NCBI RefSeq assembly: GCF_041260155.1
Contig: NC_091935.1
Coordinates: forward strand, 39,517,303 to 39,581,302
Source: Ptychodera flava
Taxonomy: Eukaryota > Hemichordata > Enteropneusta > Ptychoderidae
DNA length: 64,000 nucleotides
Reading direction: 5' to 3'
Made by a program: the position numbers and the translations under genes. Within the stretch, counting starts at the first letter, position 1. The number at the start of each line of letters is the position of its first letter. The notes beneath the pieces were generated by a model. The model worked only from the letters and a program-made list of their open reading frames with translations, had not been told where the DNA came from and did no database searches. This document shows positions 10,890 through 21,689 of this stretch, one piece after another.

Positions 10890-11163
10890 GTACCTAAGTT
10901 GGTGGAGTCATGAATTGCCACAAAAGCCTGGAAATCTGCATCAGTGCCTCGTTTTCGTCCGATTGCAAAGTATATGCGTCAGACCAAACCATTCTTTAAA
11001 ATATTTTCTAAGAAAGTGTAATGGAGAGAGATTGATCAAAGGTGCTGATAGTATGGCAAATGCACTGTTGGAGAACGATCACACGAATTTCTGGGCAGCT
11101 GTTGATAATGTAAATATCAAAGAGGTTCCTTTAGCAATGCATGTAAATAATAGTGTGTTATAT
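10890..11163 (+). pseudogene. Non-LTR retrotransposon scrap (linker before the reverse transcriptase)
   Basis: The open frame contains KYFLRKCNGERLIK, then DSMANALLENDHTNFWAAVD and IKEVPLAMHVNN. The D..A..LL.ND...FW..V pattern followed by a PLA/PLP motif is the usual linker between endonuclease and reverse transcriptase in CR1/L2-like LINEs. Neither of those domains is present on either side, so this is an isolated relic. Confidence 0.5.
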
Positions 11164-11933
11164 TGACACACTCATGTGTTGAATACAACATTCAGTGTTG
11201 TTTACGGAGCACAAAGTGTGTTAAATGTATTTGTATTCTGATTATTGGACATCAAATGATGGTGCAACCAGAAATATGAGAGGATTATCACCAACATCGA
11301 ATAAGAATCTGAATTTGTCATGAGCAACCAGGAAATGATTAAAGTAGATTATCAATATAGACATGTTCACCTTTTTAATGTTCATATAATGTTGGTAACT
11401 TTGTTGGTATAATGCACTATATCTTACAGGTAAATGATGATTTGAATGAGATGATTGACGATGCAGGTATTCCAGGACCACTGACATTTGTAGTGTTGGA
11501 TTACAATGGGAAAATCACTTAAGCCATACTGGTAGCAGAAAAACGCAAAATGAAACAAAACTGGGCAACAGTGTGTCAATGATTGATGTCATCTTGATAC
11601 TGCTAGCATGCTACTATGTGTATTAGGTACCTTTATGTTATCCAACAAAAAATTCCAATGATTTCGCTATTTGATGATATCCTACTGAAAAAGCAGTCAA
11701 ACAGAAAAAAAACAAAGTTTCGTCGGTATGTAAAGAATATTTTGAGCAAATTTCATAGAAGTGGGCATGCGGTTACAAGTACATGTAGTTGTAGGAAGTC
11801 TGTGGTAGCTGTAGAGAGAAATGATTGTAAAACTATTTGGGTGTCGCAGGTCCTTGCTTAGTGTTTTTTACTGGATCAAAACTAGAAAAAACAGCAGGAA
11901 ACTAGTCACGCCGGACACTTCACAGCAGATAGA

Positions 11934-12036
11934 AACAGCTTCTCTGAACACTTTTTCTGGATGTCCATTCCAAAGTAGCAACACATCGTACTCCATGTTG
12001 GCCAATACTACTTTTCCTGCAACATGGTCAGCCTAG
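11934..12036 (+). pseudogene. Disintegrin-like scrap, copy 1 (weak)
   Basis: The stretch reads ETASLNTFSGCPFQSSN. At the DNA level it is similar to 13531-13620 (TCCATTCCAAA..., then TCCATGTTGG). The LPG-like and PFQ spacing loosely recalls the start of ADAMTS disintegrin-like domains, but too little is left to be sure. Confidence 0.2.
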
Positions 12037-12449
12037 ATACAATGTTTGAGAAAAAATGGTGTTGTGACTACAAACTTTACCGGCAAACTGTTATTTCTAA
12101 CAATATTATATATTTTTAATTCTTCAGCTTTCATTAAAAAGAATTCAGTTTGACCAAATTACAGTGGTCAATGAACAGAACAAATTTAACTTCATGTGAC
12201 AATAAATGGCTTCTGTACGTTGCAGAATCAGAATTGGAACAAAAACAACAGGGAATTAGAAAGCATTTGCAAGCAAAAGCGAAGTTCCAGAGACCAGAGC
12301 AGCGGAAGAAACAAGAGAATGTGTGACAAGGATAGGCGCAGAATGAAAGAGTGCTTTGGATTTTAATATTCAAGCACGTACATAGTTAGGGCTGCTAGCA
12401 GTAAACACCATATAGGCCTACAACTAAAAGCAAGGCGGTCCACAGATTA

Positions 12450-13140
12450 CAAATGCCTACATGTACGGTAAAAACGCAACAGATACATACGGGGGCGACA
12501 ACGCACGGAAATGTATATCAGACGACATTCTCGTGAGCCAGAGCAATAATTTTCGCTTCGCTGACCTACGCAAAAATCAATCGCTTGACGGGTAGCGCTG
12601 AGTTGTTGCCGTAAAGAGGCGTGTGGTTTACGACGATGATCACACGAGAGGAAACATCGGACCTCGGCCGTTGAAATTGAAAACCGAGGCCACATGCATT
12701 TTCATTTGATTAAAAGCACAGACTAAAAAAATTTCATTGCAATGTCGCTGTTTTCACGAGATACTGACCGTTTGATCTTGGAAAGTTGAGCTGCTTTAAC
12801 GTGCAGCCAACGCATGCCGGCGCCGGTGCGGTGACAGGGCTGTGTGTTATCGGCGTTAAACGGCCTCGCAGACTGATATAGGAAAAACCGCTGGTGGCTC
12901 CTCAGAAATACGGCGGGCAGTTTCTCCGCCAAAACAGCCGATTTTGAATCCAAATTTTGCATTGACCTTCGTTTTCGAGCACACCCACCTCGCAAAGGTA
13001 CACGATGTACCCAGCCGCGCTTGTAAACTTAGGGAAAGCCTAATTTTTTGTCTCTATGCGAGCGAAGCCATCTTATGCGCCGCCATTGTTACATTCGGGC
13101 GAAACAGTATAGCGCCACGTACGGCGAGTATTTAGAGAAA
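12450..13140. other. CpG-rich stretch without an identified gene
   Basis: This block is clearly richer in GC and CpG than its surroundings, with many CG dinucleotides and GCCGCCATTG near 13079-13090. Open frames on both strands end quickly and have no recognised domain. It may be a promoter-associated CpG patch. Confidence 0.35.
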
Positions 13141-13289
13141 TATAAATCAAAAAGCAAAACAAAAAACAAAGCGAAAGAAAGCTAGAATTATTAATAGCTG
13201 AACGCAATATGATAGTCGAGCAATGCAGAATAAAAAATAAATAAATAAGCACACAAGAAATGCCCGTAAAACCCGTCCGAGCTGAGCGA

Positions 13290-13327
13290 TGACGTCATAA
13301 GCGTGTCGCAATGCATTCTGGGTAATT
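13290..13327. promoter_or_regulatory. Promoter-like pair: CRE plus ZNF143-like site
   Basis: A full cAMP-response element TGACGTCA lies at 13290-13297. GCATTCTGGGTAATT (13313-13327) resembles the GCATTCTGGGAATTGTAGT consensus of ZNF143-type sites. Both lie at the edge of the CpG-rich block, in a spacing seen in TATA-less promoters. No transcript start can be fixed from sequence. Confidence 0.35.
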
Positions 13328-13377
13328 AAGGTAAAATTTGTGTATAGCATGTTCTATGATAGTAATACCGGAAATAG

Positions 13378-13455
13378 AGAAAGAAAGAAAGAAAGAAAGA
13401 AGAAAGTAATACCGGAAATAGAGAAGAAAGAAGAAAGAAAGAAAGAAAGAAAGGA
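13378..13455. repeat. (GAAA)n microsatellite with a local duplication
   Basis: GAAA/AGAA repeats occur in two blocks. Each is preceded by GTAATACCGGAAATAGAGAA, so the segment has been duplicated locally. Confidence 0.9.
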
Positions 13456-13521
13456 AAGTGAGCAAAAACTAACAGTTCCAGAGCTGGTCTCTGGAACTAA
13501 TTAGTCGTATTGTACACAGTT

Positions 13522-13714
13522 ACTGCTAGTGGAAACTGCTCCACCCAGTACTCTTCCTGGTTATCCATTCCAAATATCTGACAAATGTTCAGCTACATAT
13601 AGTCCTCCATGTTGGTCAACACATGTCAAGTCAGCTTTACGCCCATTGGTTATAGATACCGGATTGCATGAAAGGACGCTCATTATGCAAAGAGACGCCG
13701 TGCGAGTAGCTTGA
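13522..13714 (+). pseudogene. Disintegrin-like exon scrap, copy 2
   Basis: After an AG acceptor (CTGCTAG, 13526) the frame reads ETAPPSTLPGYPFQISDKC, then SATYSPPCWS. The LPGY...C...C spacing resembles the first part of ADAMTS disintegrin-like domains (LPG.....QC..). It lacks the expected glycine after the first cysteine and runs on into non-matching sequence. Its partner at 11934-12036 suggests a duplicated, decayed exon. Confidence 0.25.
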
Positions 13715-14364
13715 ACTAAGAGCTCCACAGATTGCGGTTTTTGGGGTTTTTTAAATGAAAATTTATGAAATGGGAATGCTCTACAGCAGGGTAAATACCT
13801 GATCAATACATAACGACTCCATATTTTTTAAACCGATAAGTTTTCGGGACAATTTTAGTGAGTAATCGTGCGTGGCCAGTGAGAACGTCGACCCATAGGA
13901 CGCCGATTTGAATTTGAATACCACTGTCAATCAAACCTTGTGCAAAGTAAGACACGATTCAGCTGGATGTGTACCTAATGTCGATTAGCATTCGCCTTAT
14001 CTGCTAATGGTGACTAAAATAAATAAAATATGTGTCAAGATTTCCAGTGTCGAAAGACGTGCGCAATAGTTTCTTCACAGTTCTCTAACTTTTGTACATA
14101 CCCGCCGCATTTCTGGGGATAAAAAACGTGATCAGAGGATATTCAAGTCGATTACATCTTGGTAACCGTAGAATGGTCCCTCCACAAAACGTGCCGTGAA
14201 GAAGAAAATGTATTATCGGGTTCTCTCGTATTGGAACGTTTGGTGCCCTGAAAAGAGCCATTTGGTTTGATTTTGTGGCTTCTACCGTACACCCAACGAT
14301 GACAAATGTGTGTAGTAAGCCAGGCAAATTTGGATATAACGATCGGACAACAAAAGTCACGCAA

Positions 14365-14550
14365 AATGGCATATCAATTTTCTTCTTTTGACGAGTACGT
14401 CATCGGCCTGCATCAGATGCTGTTTTCGGGCCAAAAATCGCTCATCACGCCAAGCGTGTGTCCGGTCAAGGATATCCCAATACTTCCGACAGAGTCGGAG
14501 TCAGATAGACGCGTTTTCATTGCCAAACTAATGATGCTAAACTCAGAATG
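14365..14550 (+). CDS. Small hypothetical ORF (61 codons)
   Basis: The frame starts at an ATG in a good Kozak context (A at -3, G at +4), begins MAYQFSSFDEYVIGLHQMLF and ends with a stop after LMMLNSE. No domain is recognised. There is no proven exon boundary, and a frame of this length can arise by chance. Confidence 0.2.
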
Positions 14551-15689
14551 ACAAATCAAGAAATGTTCCATACCCTGGCATAGAGGTGTGAAGCGGTACG
14601 GTATCCGTGTATAGTTTCCCATGGAGTGTCGTTTGTACCGCCACGAGTCTACTAATAAACCAAATGTTTATTTGACCATGGAGCAAAAAAGGATGATTTG
14701 ACTTCCACTGTTTCGTTCCGCCGTCACTTCGATCGTACGTACCCACGTGAGCAAGTGCCATCTTATCGATAACCGACGCGATGCAGTTCCGCTGCATATC
14801 GATCAAAATTCATTACGTCTGAGAAATTTACGAGATTTCCTGTCCGAATTTTCGAAATGCATCTGATTTTTGTACTTTTTTGGTTCCAATGCAAACGAAG
14901 TCTCGCAACACAAATAAGCAAATAATGTATTACACGATGATCTGCACTTGTTTTCTGACTTCCGACCGCCATCTTGGCCTCATAAAAGTTTTATGTTGGC
15001 TGGTTGAGTACGTCGGGATCACGGTTCAATCTTCAGAAAATACTCATTTTATATTATTTCGACACCGATGTTTCCAAATTTAATAAAACATTAGGTCTAA
15101 AAATTTGAGAGATTCGAACGATGCAGATCGTGTTTTTTGCATACCAGTATATTGACTTGTAATTTTGTGGATCGAGGCATAGACAGTAGAGGGGAGGGGG
15201 GGGAGATGGTCGAGGACACTGTGCGCATCCGGCGCCAAGCGACACACTGTTGGAATCGGTGAAATCTGTGACTTGAACGCACCAAGTATGGTGAAAACAC
15301 CACATGCCAAAATGTACGTACTCCGACGTGCTCATCGACGTTCGACGTGAATTTATGTTTGTAAATCTATATATATAGCGGCATTTGACGCAAAACAATG
15401 AAAACGATACTATGTTGACAGGGTGGAGTACCCACTAATGCGCGAACCTGGGATTGAGAACGGCGGCTAGATGTTTTAAGCTCTTACAGGCCACTTTTTG
15501 AAGGATTTAAGAAAAAAAGTGTTATTTCCAACTTTTCTGAAATCACTTCGCCAAGTATGTTTTTCTAGGGGATTCACGTGTCATTCAATGAGTATTCAAC
15601 GGTGTTGACGATCTCCTACATTTCGGACACCATTTCTGTCATAAAAACTGCCAACCAAGCCATTACAGGTATTGTTGAGTACATTTGTT

Positions 15690-16544
15690 GTCCAGAAAAA
15701 TCTTGCTGGCAGAACAGAGTCGAAATGTCTTCCGCCCGGCAAAAGAGCTCAAAAGATATACCACCTACAGCGGCAGCGAGTCCGATATGTTTTTATTAGA
15801 AGACAAAGAGATACTACGTGGCATATGGTCACGGATGGCAGTGCCGGACACGTCGTCAACAAAAGTCGACCGTGCCTTGACAAGATTGGAAAACGTGGAA
15901 AAGAGAGTTAAAGTATTAAAGACCACTAGTACTGGTTTTATAATGCTGCCAGTTTTATCGAGGAATCGGTGGAAGGTCTAAAAGACGACTTGACTGAAGC
16001 GAAACAGAGTTTGGCGACGGCCGACCTTGTGAAGAAACTACGTTCAGAAATTGTTGAGCTGTCTAACCGCAGCAGAAGGAACAATGTTGTGTTGTATAAC
16101 ATTCCTGAAAAGGCGGAAGGAAATCGTGTTCTCGACTGCTCTGATTTTGTCAAAGAGTTATTCAAAGATAAACTAAATTTAAATAAGGACTATGAAATTG
16201 AGAGAGTTCATCGATTGCCAATCACTGCCAACCCTCGTATTGGGCATCCTCCGTGTCCCACCCGTAAAGTTTCTACGATTTAAAGACAGAGAAGAAATAC
16301 TTTGATAAGGAGCGAAAGCTTTCAGAAAGGACGAGCACAAGATACGAATCTCAGACGATGTCCATGAAGAAACCAGAAAGCAGCATAGACAATTGCTTCC
16401 AAAAATGCATGAGCTATGTCAAAACGGGAACTTTGCTTTTATTCCGTGGTCGGTACCTAGGGTCATTAAATACACAGACGAACCATTGGTGGCATGTCGA
16501 AGACGGAGTCTTAAAGTCATTCGCCTGGAAGACTTAAAGAAATG
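15690..16544 (+). pseudogene. L1/Tx1-type LINE ORF1, broken
   Basis: The sequence is spread over three frames. It contains a coiled-coil-like stretch (KVDRALTRLENVEKRVK, then EGLKDDLTEAKQSLATADLV). Then comes SRRNNVVLYNIPEKAEGNRV, the RRM-type core typical of L1-like ORF1 proteins, followed by SDFVKELFKDKL and IERVHRLP. After a further frame change it has DEHKIRISDDVHEETRKQ, LLPKMHEL and FAFIPWSVPRVIKY, ending at a stop at 16542-16544. ORF1 proteins of this class bind the element RNA. At least two frame changes show it is dead. Confidence 0.75.
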
Positions 16545-16810
16545 AACGTTTCATCGGACGGTAACGGTTGTCCTAAATATGTGAGTTTTCAAAATGATGA
16601 ATGCTTCTTTCCGTTTTCCTTCGTCTCTGTATGTTTTCTTCTCTTTTCCAAATCCCAGATTTTCACAAAGTTTTTGTAATGTTTTCATTCAGGAATCTTT
16701 ATCTCCAAACTTTCCTTTTCTACGAAATGTTGATGGAGTTGCAATGTTTTTTGTGGCAAATTTACTTATTGCTTATGCGGGTAGAAGTATTTTTCAGATT
16801 TTTTTTTATT

Positions 16811-17150
16811 ATGAGCGAGTTAAGCATCTGTTCGTTGAATGTACCAGGATGTATAGACACCAAGAAAAGACGTCAGATTTTCTTGTGGTTCAGAGAAAAA
16901 GCTTTCCATATTTATTTCTAACAAGAAACACTCGTTGAGTGACTGTGAATTTGTCTGGAAAAGCGAATGGGGTTACAAAGTTTTGTTTAGTCACGGGTCG
17001 TCTTCACCAAGAGGAGTCGCTATTTGTTTAAAAATAACTTTCCCTTTGTTATTCATAAAATGTGGCGTGTGATAATGTCAGGTGTATTATTTGCGAGGTC
17101 ACACAATGACTGCAGATTGTGTTATGTAACATATGTACCAAATGACGAAT
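16811..17150 (+). pseudogene. L1/Tx1-type LINE ORF2, start of endonuclease domain
   Basis: The frame begins MSELSICSLNVPGCIDTKKR and continues to FLWFREKAFHIYF. After a break, QETLVE, FVWKSEWGYKVLFSHGSSS and RGVAICLK follow. This is the N-terminal part of an apurinic-like endonuclease (SLNVPG..D..KR, the QE motif, W...WG, GSS..RGV). It lies ~270 bp after ORF1 in the same orientation. Sequence resembling the next endonuclease strand (YVTYVPND) ends near 17150, and the rest of the domain appears at 25400. Confidence 0.7.
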
Positions 17151-19480
17151 GGTAAGACTATGCAGATGTGAAAAAGCCACGCTACGGGTAAGACACACTC
17201 GATTTGCTCCGAGATTTCCAGAAATTCGACGGGTGAATGGCGTTAATTTCCGTCCAATCTCATACATGACACCTGTGAATGTATAGCGACTGCCTTAATG
17301 TCGAAAAAACGTTGAAAAACAATGTTATTTAATACAGAGAACGCATATTTTCACAAAGTGTGGGTCCAGAATGTCCATTTGACCTCTGTTCTAAATGTTA
17401 ATGTATGCTGCCAATCATGATTACTCAAATTCAAATTGCGGCCTAGGCGATCTTGATCCCTGCCGAGCACAACAAACAAAGCGTACTGACTTATCACTAA
17501 AATCACCGTTATGTACGTACCTAAACACACGCATACACAACCACATACAACGTAAACGATACGACACATGTAATGAACACGCAAGAAACGGCATTTTCTT
17601 TTTGGAGTGATTGGTGGTCTTGAAAAAAAAACGTTTTGTATGTGTTCCTGTAAAAAGTTATGAACATTGAGAGTCTTCACACGTCGTTTTGAAGGCAATC
17701 ACAGTTTCATTTTTTCCTTCAGGCATCGAAACTGAATCTTTGGCTCACATTTTGAGGAAGTACCTTTAGCATTGTGACAAGTTTGGTCATGTTTATATCA
17801 GTTGATTCAATTCAGTTGAGCTGAGTGGAATTGAAATTTCAGTGTCGATTACATCGTTGCCACTATTGCGTTGTAGATCGATCATCCATGATCATCCATA
17901 CTCGAGTACTCATCGACGACGACCACGGCCCTGCACAGCTGTCCTGGGGGACTCATCAGCGTCATTTACTTTCTTTACCAATGTATTTCAAAATATTTGG
18001 CTGACCATTGTCACAGATTACTAGTAGTTTCCTTTTGTTGAAGATTCTGGCTTACATATCGGAACAGCAAGCAGCGTATGTATAGTATGCAAATATGCAG
18101 GCTCATCTATGGAACTACGGCAACTTTTCCACAACGTCTCAGTCACATGTCATTTGCATATTACGAACGGTCGTCGATGTTTTCCGAGGTTCCGAGGTAA
18201 CCGGATATGCAATCTGCGCTCACTATACTTCGGGTCATGCATACCAAACTCTAAACTGGGGGTCGTAACGTTTTAAATCAGTTTTACTCAAAATTTCTTC
18301 ACCCTTTCCTCTGATTTGTTCGAAATGCCAAAATTACACGGAAAATAAGCTTACGAATGGGTGAAGATTTGTTTTTCAAATTCACAAGTTTTTTTCCCGT
18401 TGCAAGCTGCGTGTAACCCGGCCGTGCGAAGTACCAGTGACCGGCTATTATCTACATCACTGCCAACCAAAAAAGCCATAAAGCTACAAACAGTAGAAGG
18501 TTCTAACTTACGATTGCTTACGATCACAATCTACTACCGTCCTTAGAGACTATCATCTATTTGCTAGACTTCCCTATTTTTTATATGTCTAGTTTGCGCG
18601 CTTGTACCAAACATGAGATGTTCGGGGCTAGATTTAAACTCAATACAGTGCCCGAGGAAATTCTCTCCTGAACTAAGTCAAGACCTTCGTTTTCTATCTT
18701 CCTTCCGAAACTCTTAATATCTGTCCATTTCAACTACTGGCTTCAATCACAGCGCCTTCACATTCAAATCACCCGCTGCTGTTGTGAGAAAGTATCCGTT
18801 CCGTGTTGATGAAAGCCGGGGTTGAAACCAGGGGGTTGAAAACCGGGTCCCATTTGAAATCGCAACGGAATATGCACACATCTACATAGACGCAAAAAGG
18901 TTAGCAGAAATTCAGAGATGTATTGAAAGCCATACATCGTTGCTGTTTATTGAGCAAATTGTATGATGGAAATTCGTCTCCGAACTCGGCGATACATGAG
19001 CGGCCATTCTGTTTCATAACTTCCTATACATGTATTTCTATTGCATACCACAGCGGTCATCGCATCGCTGTCTATCGAACCGCAAAACGACTGTGATTTG
19101 AATTCAGTAAATTTTGATTGGATTCGAACTCACAACGTACGGCATACAGTCACCTTAGTAGCGAAGAAATCACAGTCAAGGAAGGTCTCAGGCTGTCGAC
19201 CAGACCACAGCCCCTCGACCAGTAGGCCTACTCCACCCTAGTTATAATGTAGTCTCGAATTGTGTGAACCCATGGATGTAAAAATCCATGGTGAACCTAC
19301 ACACTCCGTAATATTCAGGCAGAGGTGATAATCGGTAGTTCCTGGTGTAAAAGATAGTTTATGTTTCTCTGATAAGCCAACGACTAAGCAAGTGTTTAAC
19401 CATCCCGCCCAGTGTTTGCCATCAACCGACGTCACTACGACGTTGCCTATTGTGCGCCCACGGCGCTGGACTTTCCTCTT
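17151..19480. other. Inserted DNA of unknown nature between LINE halves
   Basis: 2.3 kb lies between the broken LINE endonuclease and the left end of the satellite-bearing element. No protein domain is recognised. Two octamer-type motifs (ATGCAAAT near 18089 and ATTTGCAT near 18154) are present. A Pol III-like pair at 19116-19222 is listed separately. Confidence 0.4.
19110..19225 (-). mobile_element. Possible tRNA-like SINE fragment
   Basis: On the minus strand a good A box (TGGTCGAGGGG, ~19207-19217) is followed ~90 bp later by a near-perfect B box (GAGTTCGAATCC, ~19115-19126). The spacing is too long for a normal tRNA without an intron, so a SINE relic is more likely than a tRNA gene. Confidence 0.3.
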
Positions 19481-19689
19481 TAAGGTGCGGAATTGTGTTT
19501 ATCGTTTTTAGAAAGTTTAGCTTGAAGTTTAGAAAGCTAGTTTAGATTTGTCTACATCTACATCTAAATTTTCTAAATTAGCAGAAAGTTTAGAAAGCTA
19601 ATTTTGGTTCGTCTACATCTACATCTAAATGTACTAAATTAGCCTAACTATCCGATATTTAGCCGAGCTAAAAATCGTTCTAAACTTTC

Positions 19690-20160
19690 TAAATTAGCTC
19701 ACATGTAGCCGGAGTTTAGATCGGACTTCCCCAGCCAAACTTTTACTCGGTGATATATCCGATATTTAGCCGAACTGAACTGTACTATCAAAATTGGCCC
19801 AAATAGAAAGCTTTTATGGGCTTTCTGGCAGACTAAGAAAAACATTTTGGGGTGATATATCCGATATTTAGCGCGATAATTATCGTTCTAAACTTTATAA
19901 ATTTGATGCTATTTAGCTCGGGCTTTCTGGCAGAGCAAGGAAAACATTTTGGGGTGATATATCCGATATTTAGCGCGATAATTATCGTTCTAAACTTTAT
20001 AAATTTGATGCTATTTAGCTCGGGTGTTCTGGCAGACCGAGAAATAATTTCGGGTGATATATCCGATATTTAGCGCGATAATTATCGTTCTAAACTTTAT
20101 AAATTTGATGCTATTTAGCTCGGGCTTTCTGGCCGACCAAGTGACGCGATAAAGATCGGA
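19690..20160 (-). repeat. 102-bp satellite, short inverted array (~4 units)
   Basis: Units carry GGTGATATATCCGATATTTA, GCGCGATAATTATCGTTCTA, AACTTTATAAATTTGATGCT and ATTTAGCTCGGGCTTTCTGG. This is the reverse complement of the long array to the right. Units at the left edge are decayed and merge into AGAAAGTTTAG-type short repeats. Confidence 0.85.
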
Positions 20161-20249
20161 TATATCATCCCAGAACATTTTTCTAGGTCCACTAGAAAGC
20201 TCGAGCTGAAGAGCGGCAAATTCACGGAGTTTAGAACGATAATTAAATG

Positions 20250-21685
20250 CCAGACTTCATCTTTTACTGTGAGCACGCGTCTGGGGGTGGCAGTCTGGCC
20301 GGCAACACGTTTGATAAGGCTATTAACATTAACATAATCCGCACAAATGGACGCGATCGTCGTGGAACTAAGATTATCTCAACACACCTTGGCCATTTGA
20401 AATGTAGCTGTATGGTTACATTGTTTTACATTCGTCTCCACTCCGCGTATCTGGTTTATTTGTCATAAACACTAGCGGCGGCTATTTGACAGTCTTTGTT
20501 TTGACACGCAAATAAAATTCACAATTTTTCGTCAGCTTACTCACTGTCACATTCTTCTGGACCTTCTTAGTGACATTCAACTTCTGGCCTACGTGTGAAC
20601 TGGATGACGTCGCATTTGCATCCTCAACTTCTGGCTTATTCCAATTGTCAATTATATACGAGGTACTATTCAGTGAGGTCTATGGGACAAGTCGATTTTG
20701 AGCTTTGATTTTTCAAACATACCTCTTTGGGAAACAAATAGTACTTTCCTGGTTCTACAAGACTGCTCCTACAAGCTCAAACGTTTTACTCTAAACACGT
20801 GGGAAATAAAGATAACAACAAAAATGATGTAACGACGTTCAGTCCGATATTTTCCGGAAAAAAAGTTTTCACTTAAGGCCTGACTTTCTAAACTACAGCT
20901 AATTTCTAAATCTACAACGCTATTTTGAAAGCGATAATTATCTTTTTTGATCCTATCACGGTCCCTGATCCTATATATCCTTGGAAAACGTTTTTCACCC
21001 AAGGCTCGACTTTCAAAATTACTACATCTTACTGACAGCACTTGCCGCGGCTCACGCGCACCTTGGAGGTGGCAGCTTGGCCGGCAACACGTTTGATAAG
21101 GCTATTAGCGTTAATTTGCACCGTTTAATCTGCACCAAATGGACGCGATCGTCCTGGAAATAAGATTATCTCAACACACCTTGGTCATTTGAAATGTGGC
21201 AGTATGGTTACATTTATTTATATTCGTCTTCACTTTGCATATCTGGTTTATTTGTCACGGACACCAGCGGTAACTATTTGACAGTCTTTGTTTTAGACGC
21301 GCAAAAACAAATTGACAATTTTTCTTCAACAAGATCGTTTCAATGCTTACATACTTACTGCCACTGTTCTCTACTTCCCGACATTCAACTTCTTGCCAGT
21401 TGCAATGATCAATCATATAGGAGGTACTATTTACGGAAGTCTGGGGAAAAAGTAACATTGAGATTTGGATTCTAAGACTTTCCTCTTATAAATTAACAAC
21501 GTCAAGCCCATTCCAACTTCTGGCCTATTCAAGTTGTCAATTATATACGAGGTACTGTTCAATGAGATCTATGGGACAAGTCACTTTTGAGCTTTGAATT
21601 TTCAAACATGCCTCTTGGGGAAACAAATAGTACTTTCCTGGTTCTACAAGACTGCTCCTACAAGCTCAAACGTTTTTTTTTCGAT
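20250..21685. repeat. Direct duplication inside the satellite element
   Basis: Two segments, ~20250-20790 and ~21030-21680, share long blocks in the same order: GGCCGGCAACACGTTTGATA, ATGGACGCGATCGTC, AAGATTATCTCAACACACCT, TTTGACAGTCTTTGTTTT, and CTACAAGACTGCTCCTACAA. They differ by many substitutions and small indels, so the duplication is not very recent. No protein is encoded. Confidence 0.75.
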
Positions 21686-21689
21686 CAGC

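Noticed and set aside
19110-19225. A functional tRNA gene
   Set aside because: The A and B boxes are ~90 bp apart and no cloverleaf can be drawn. A SINE relic is more likely.
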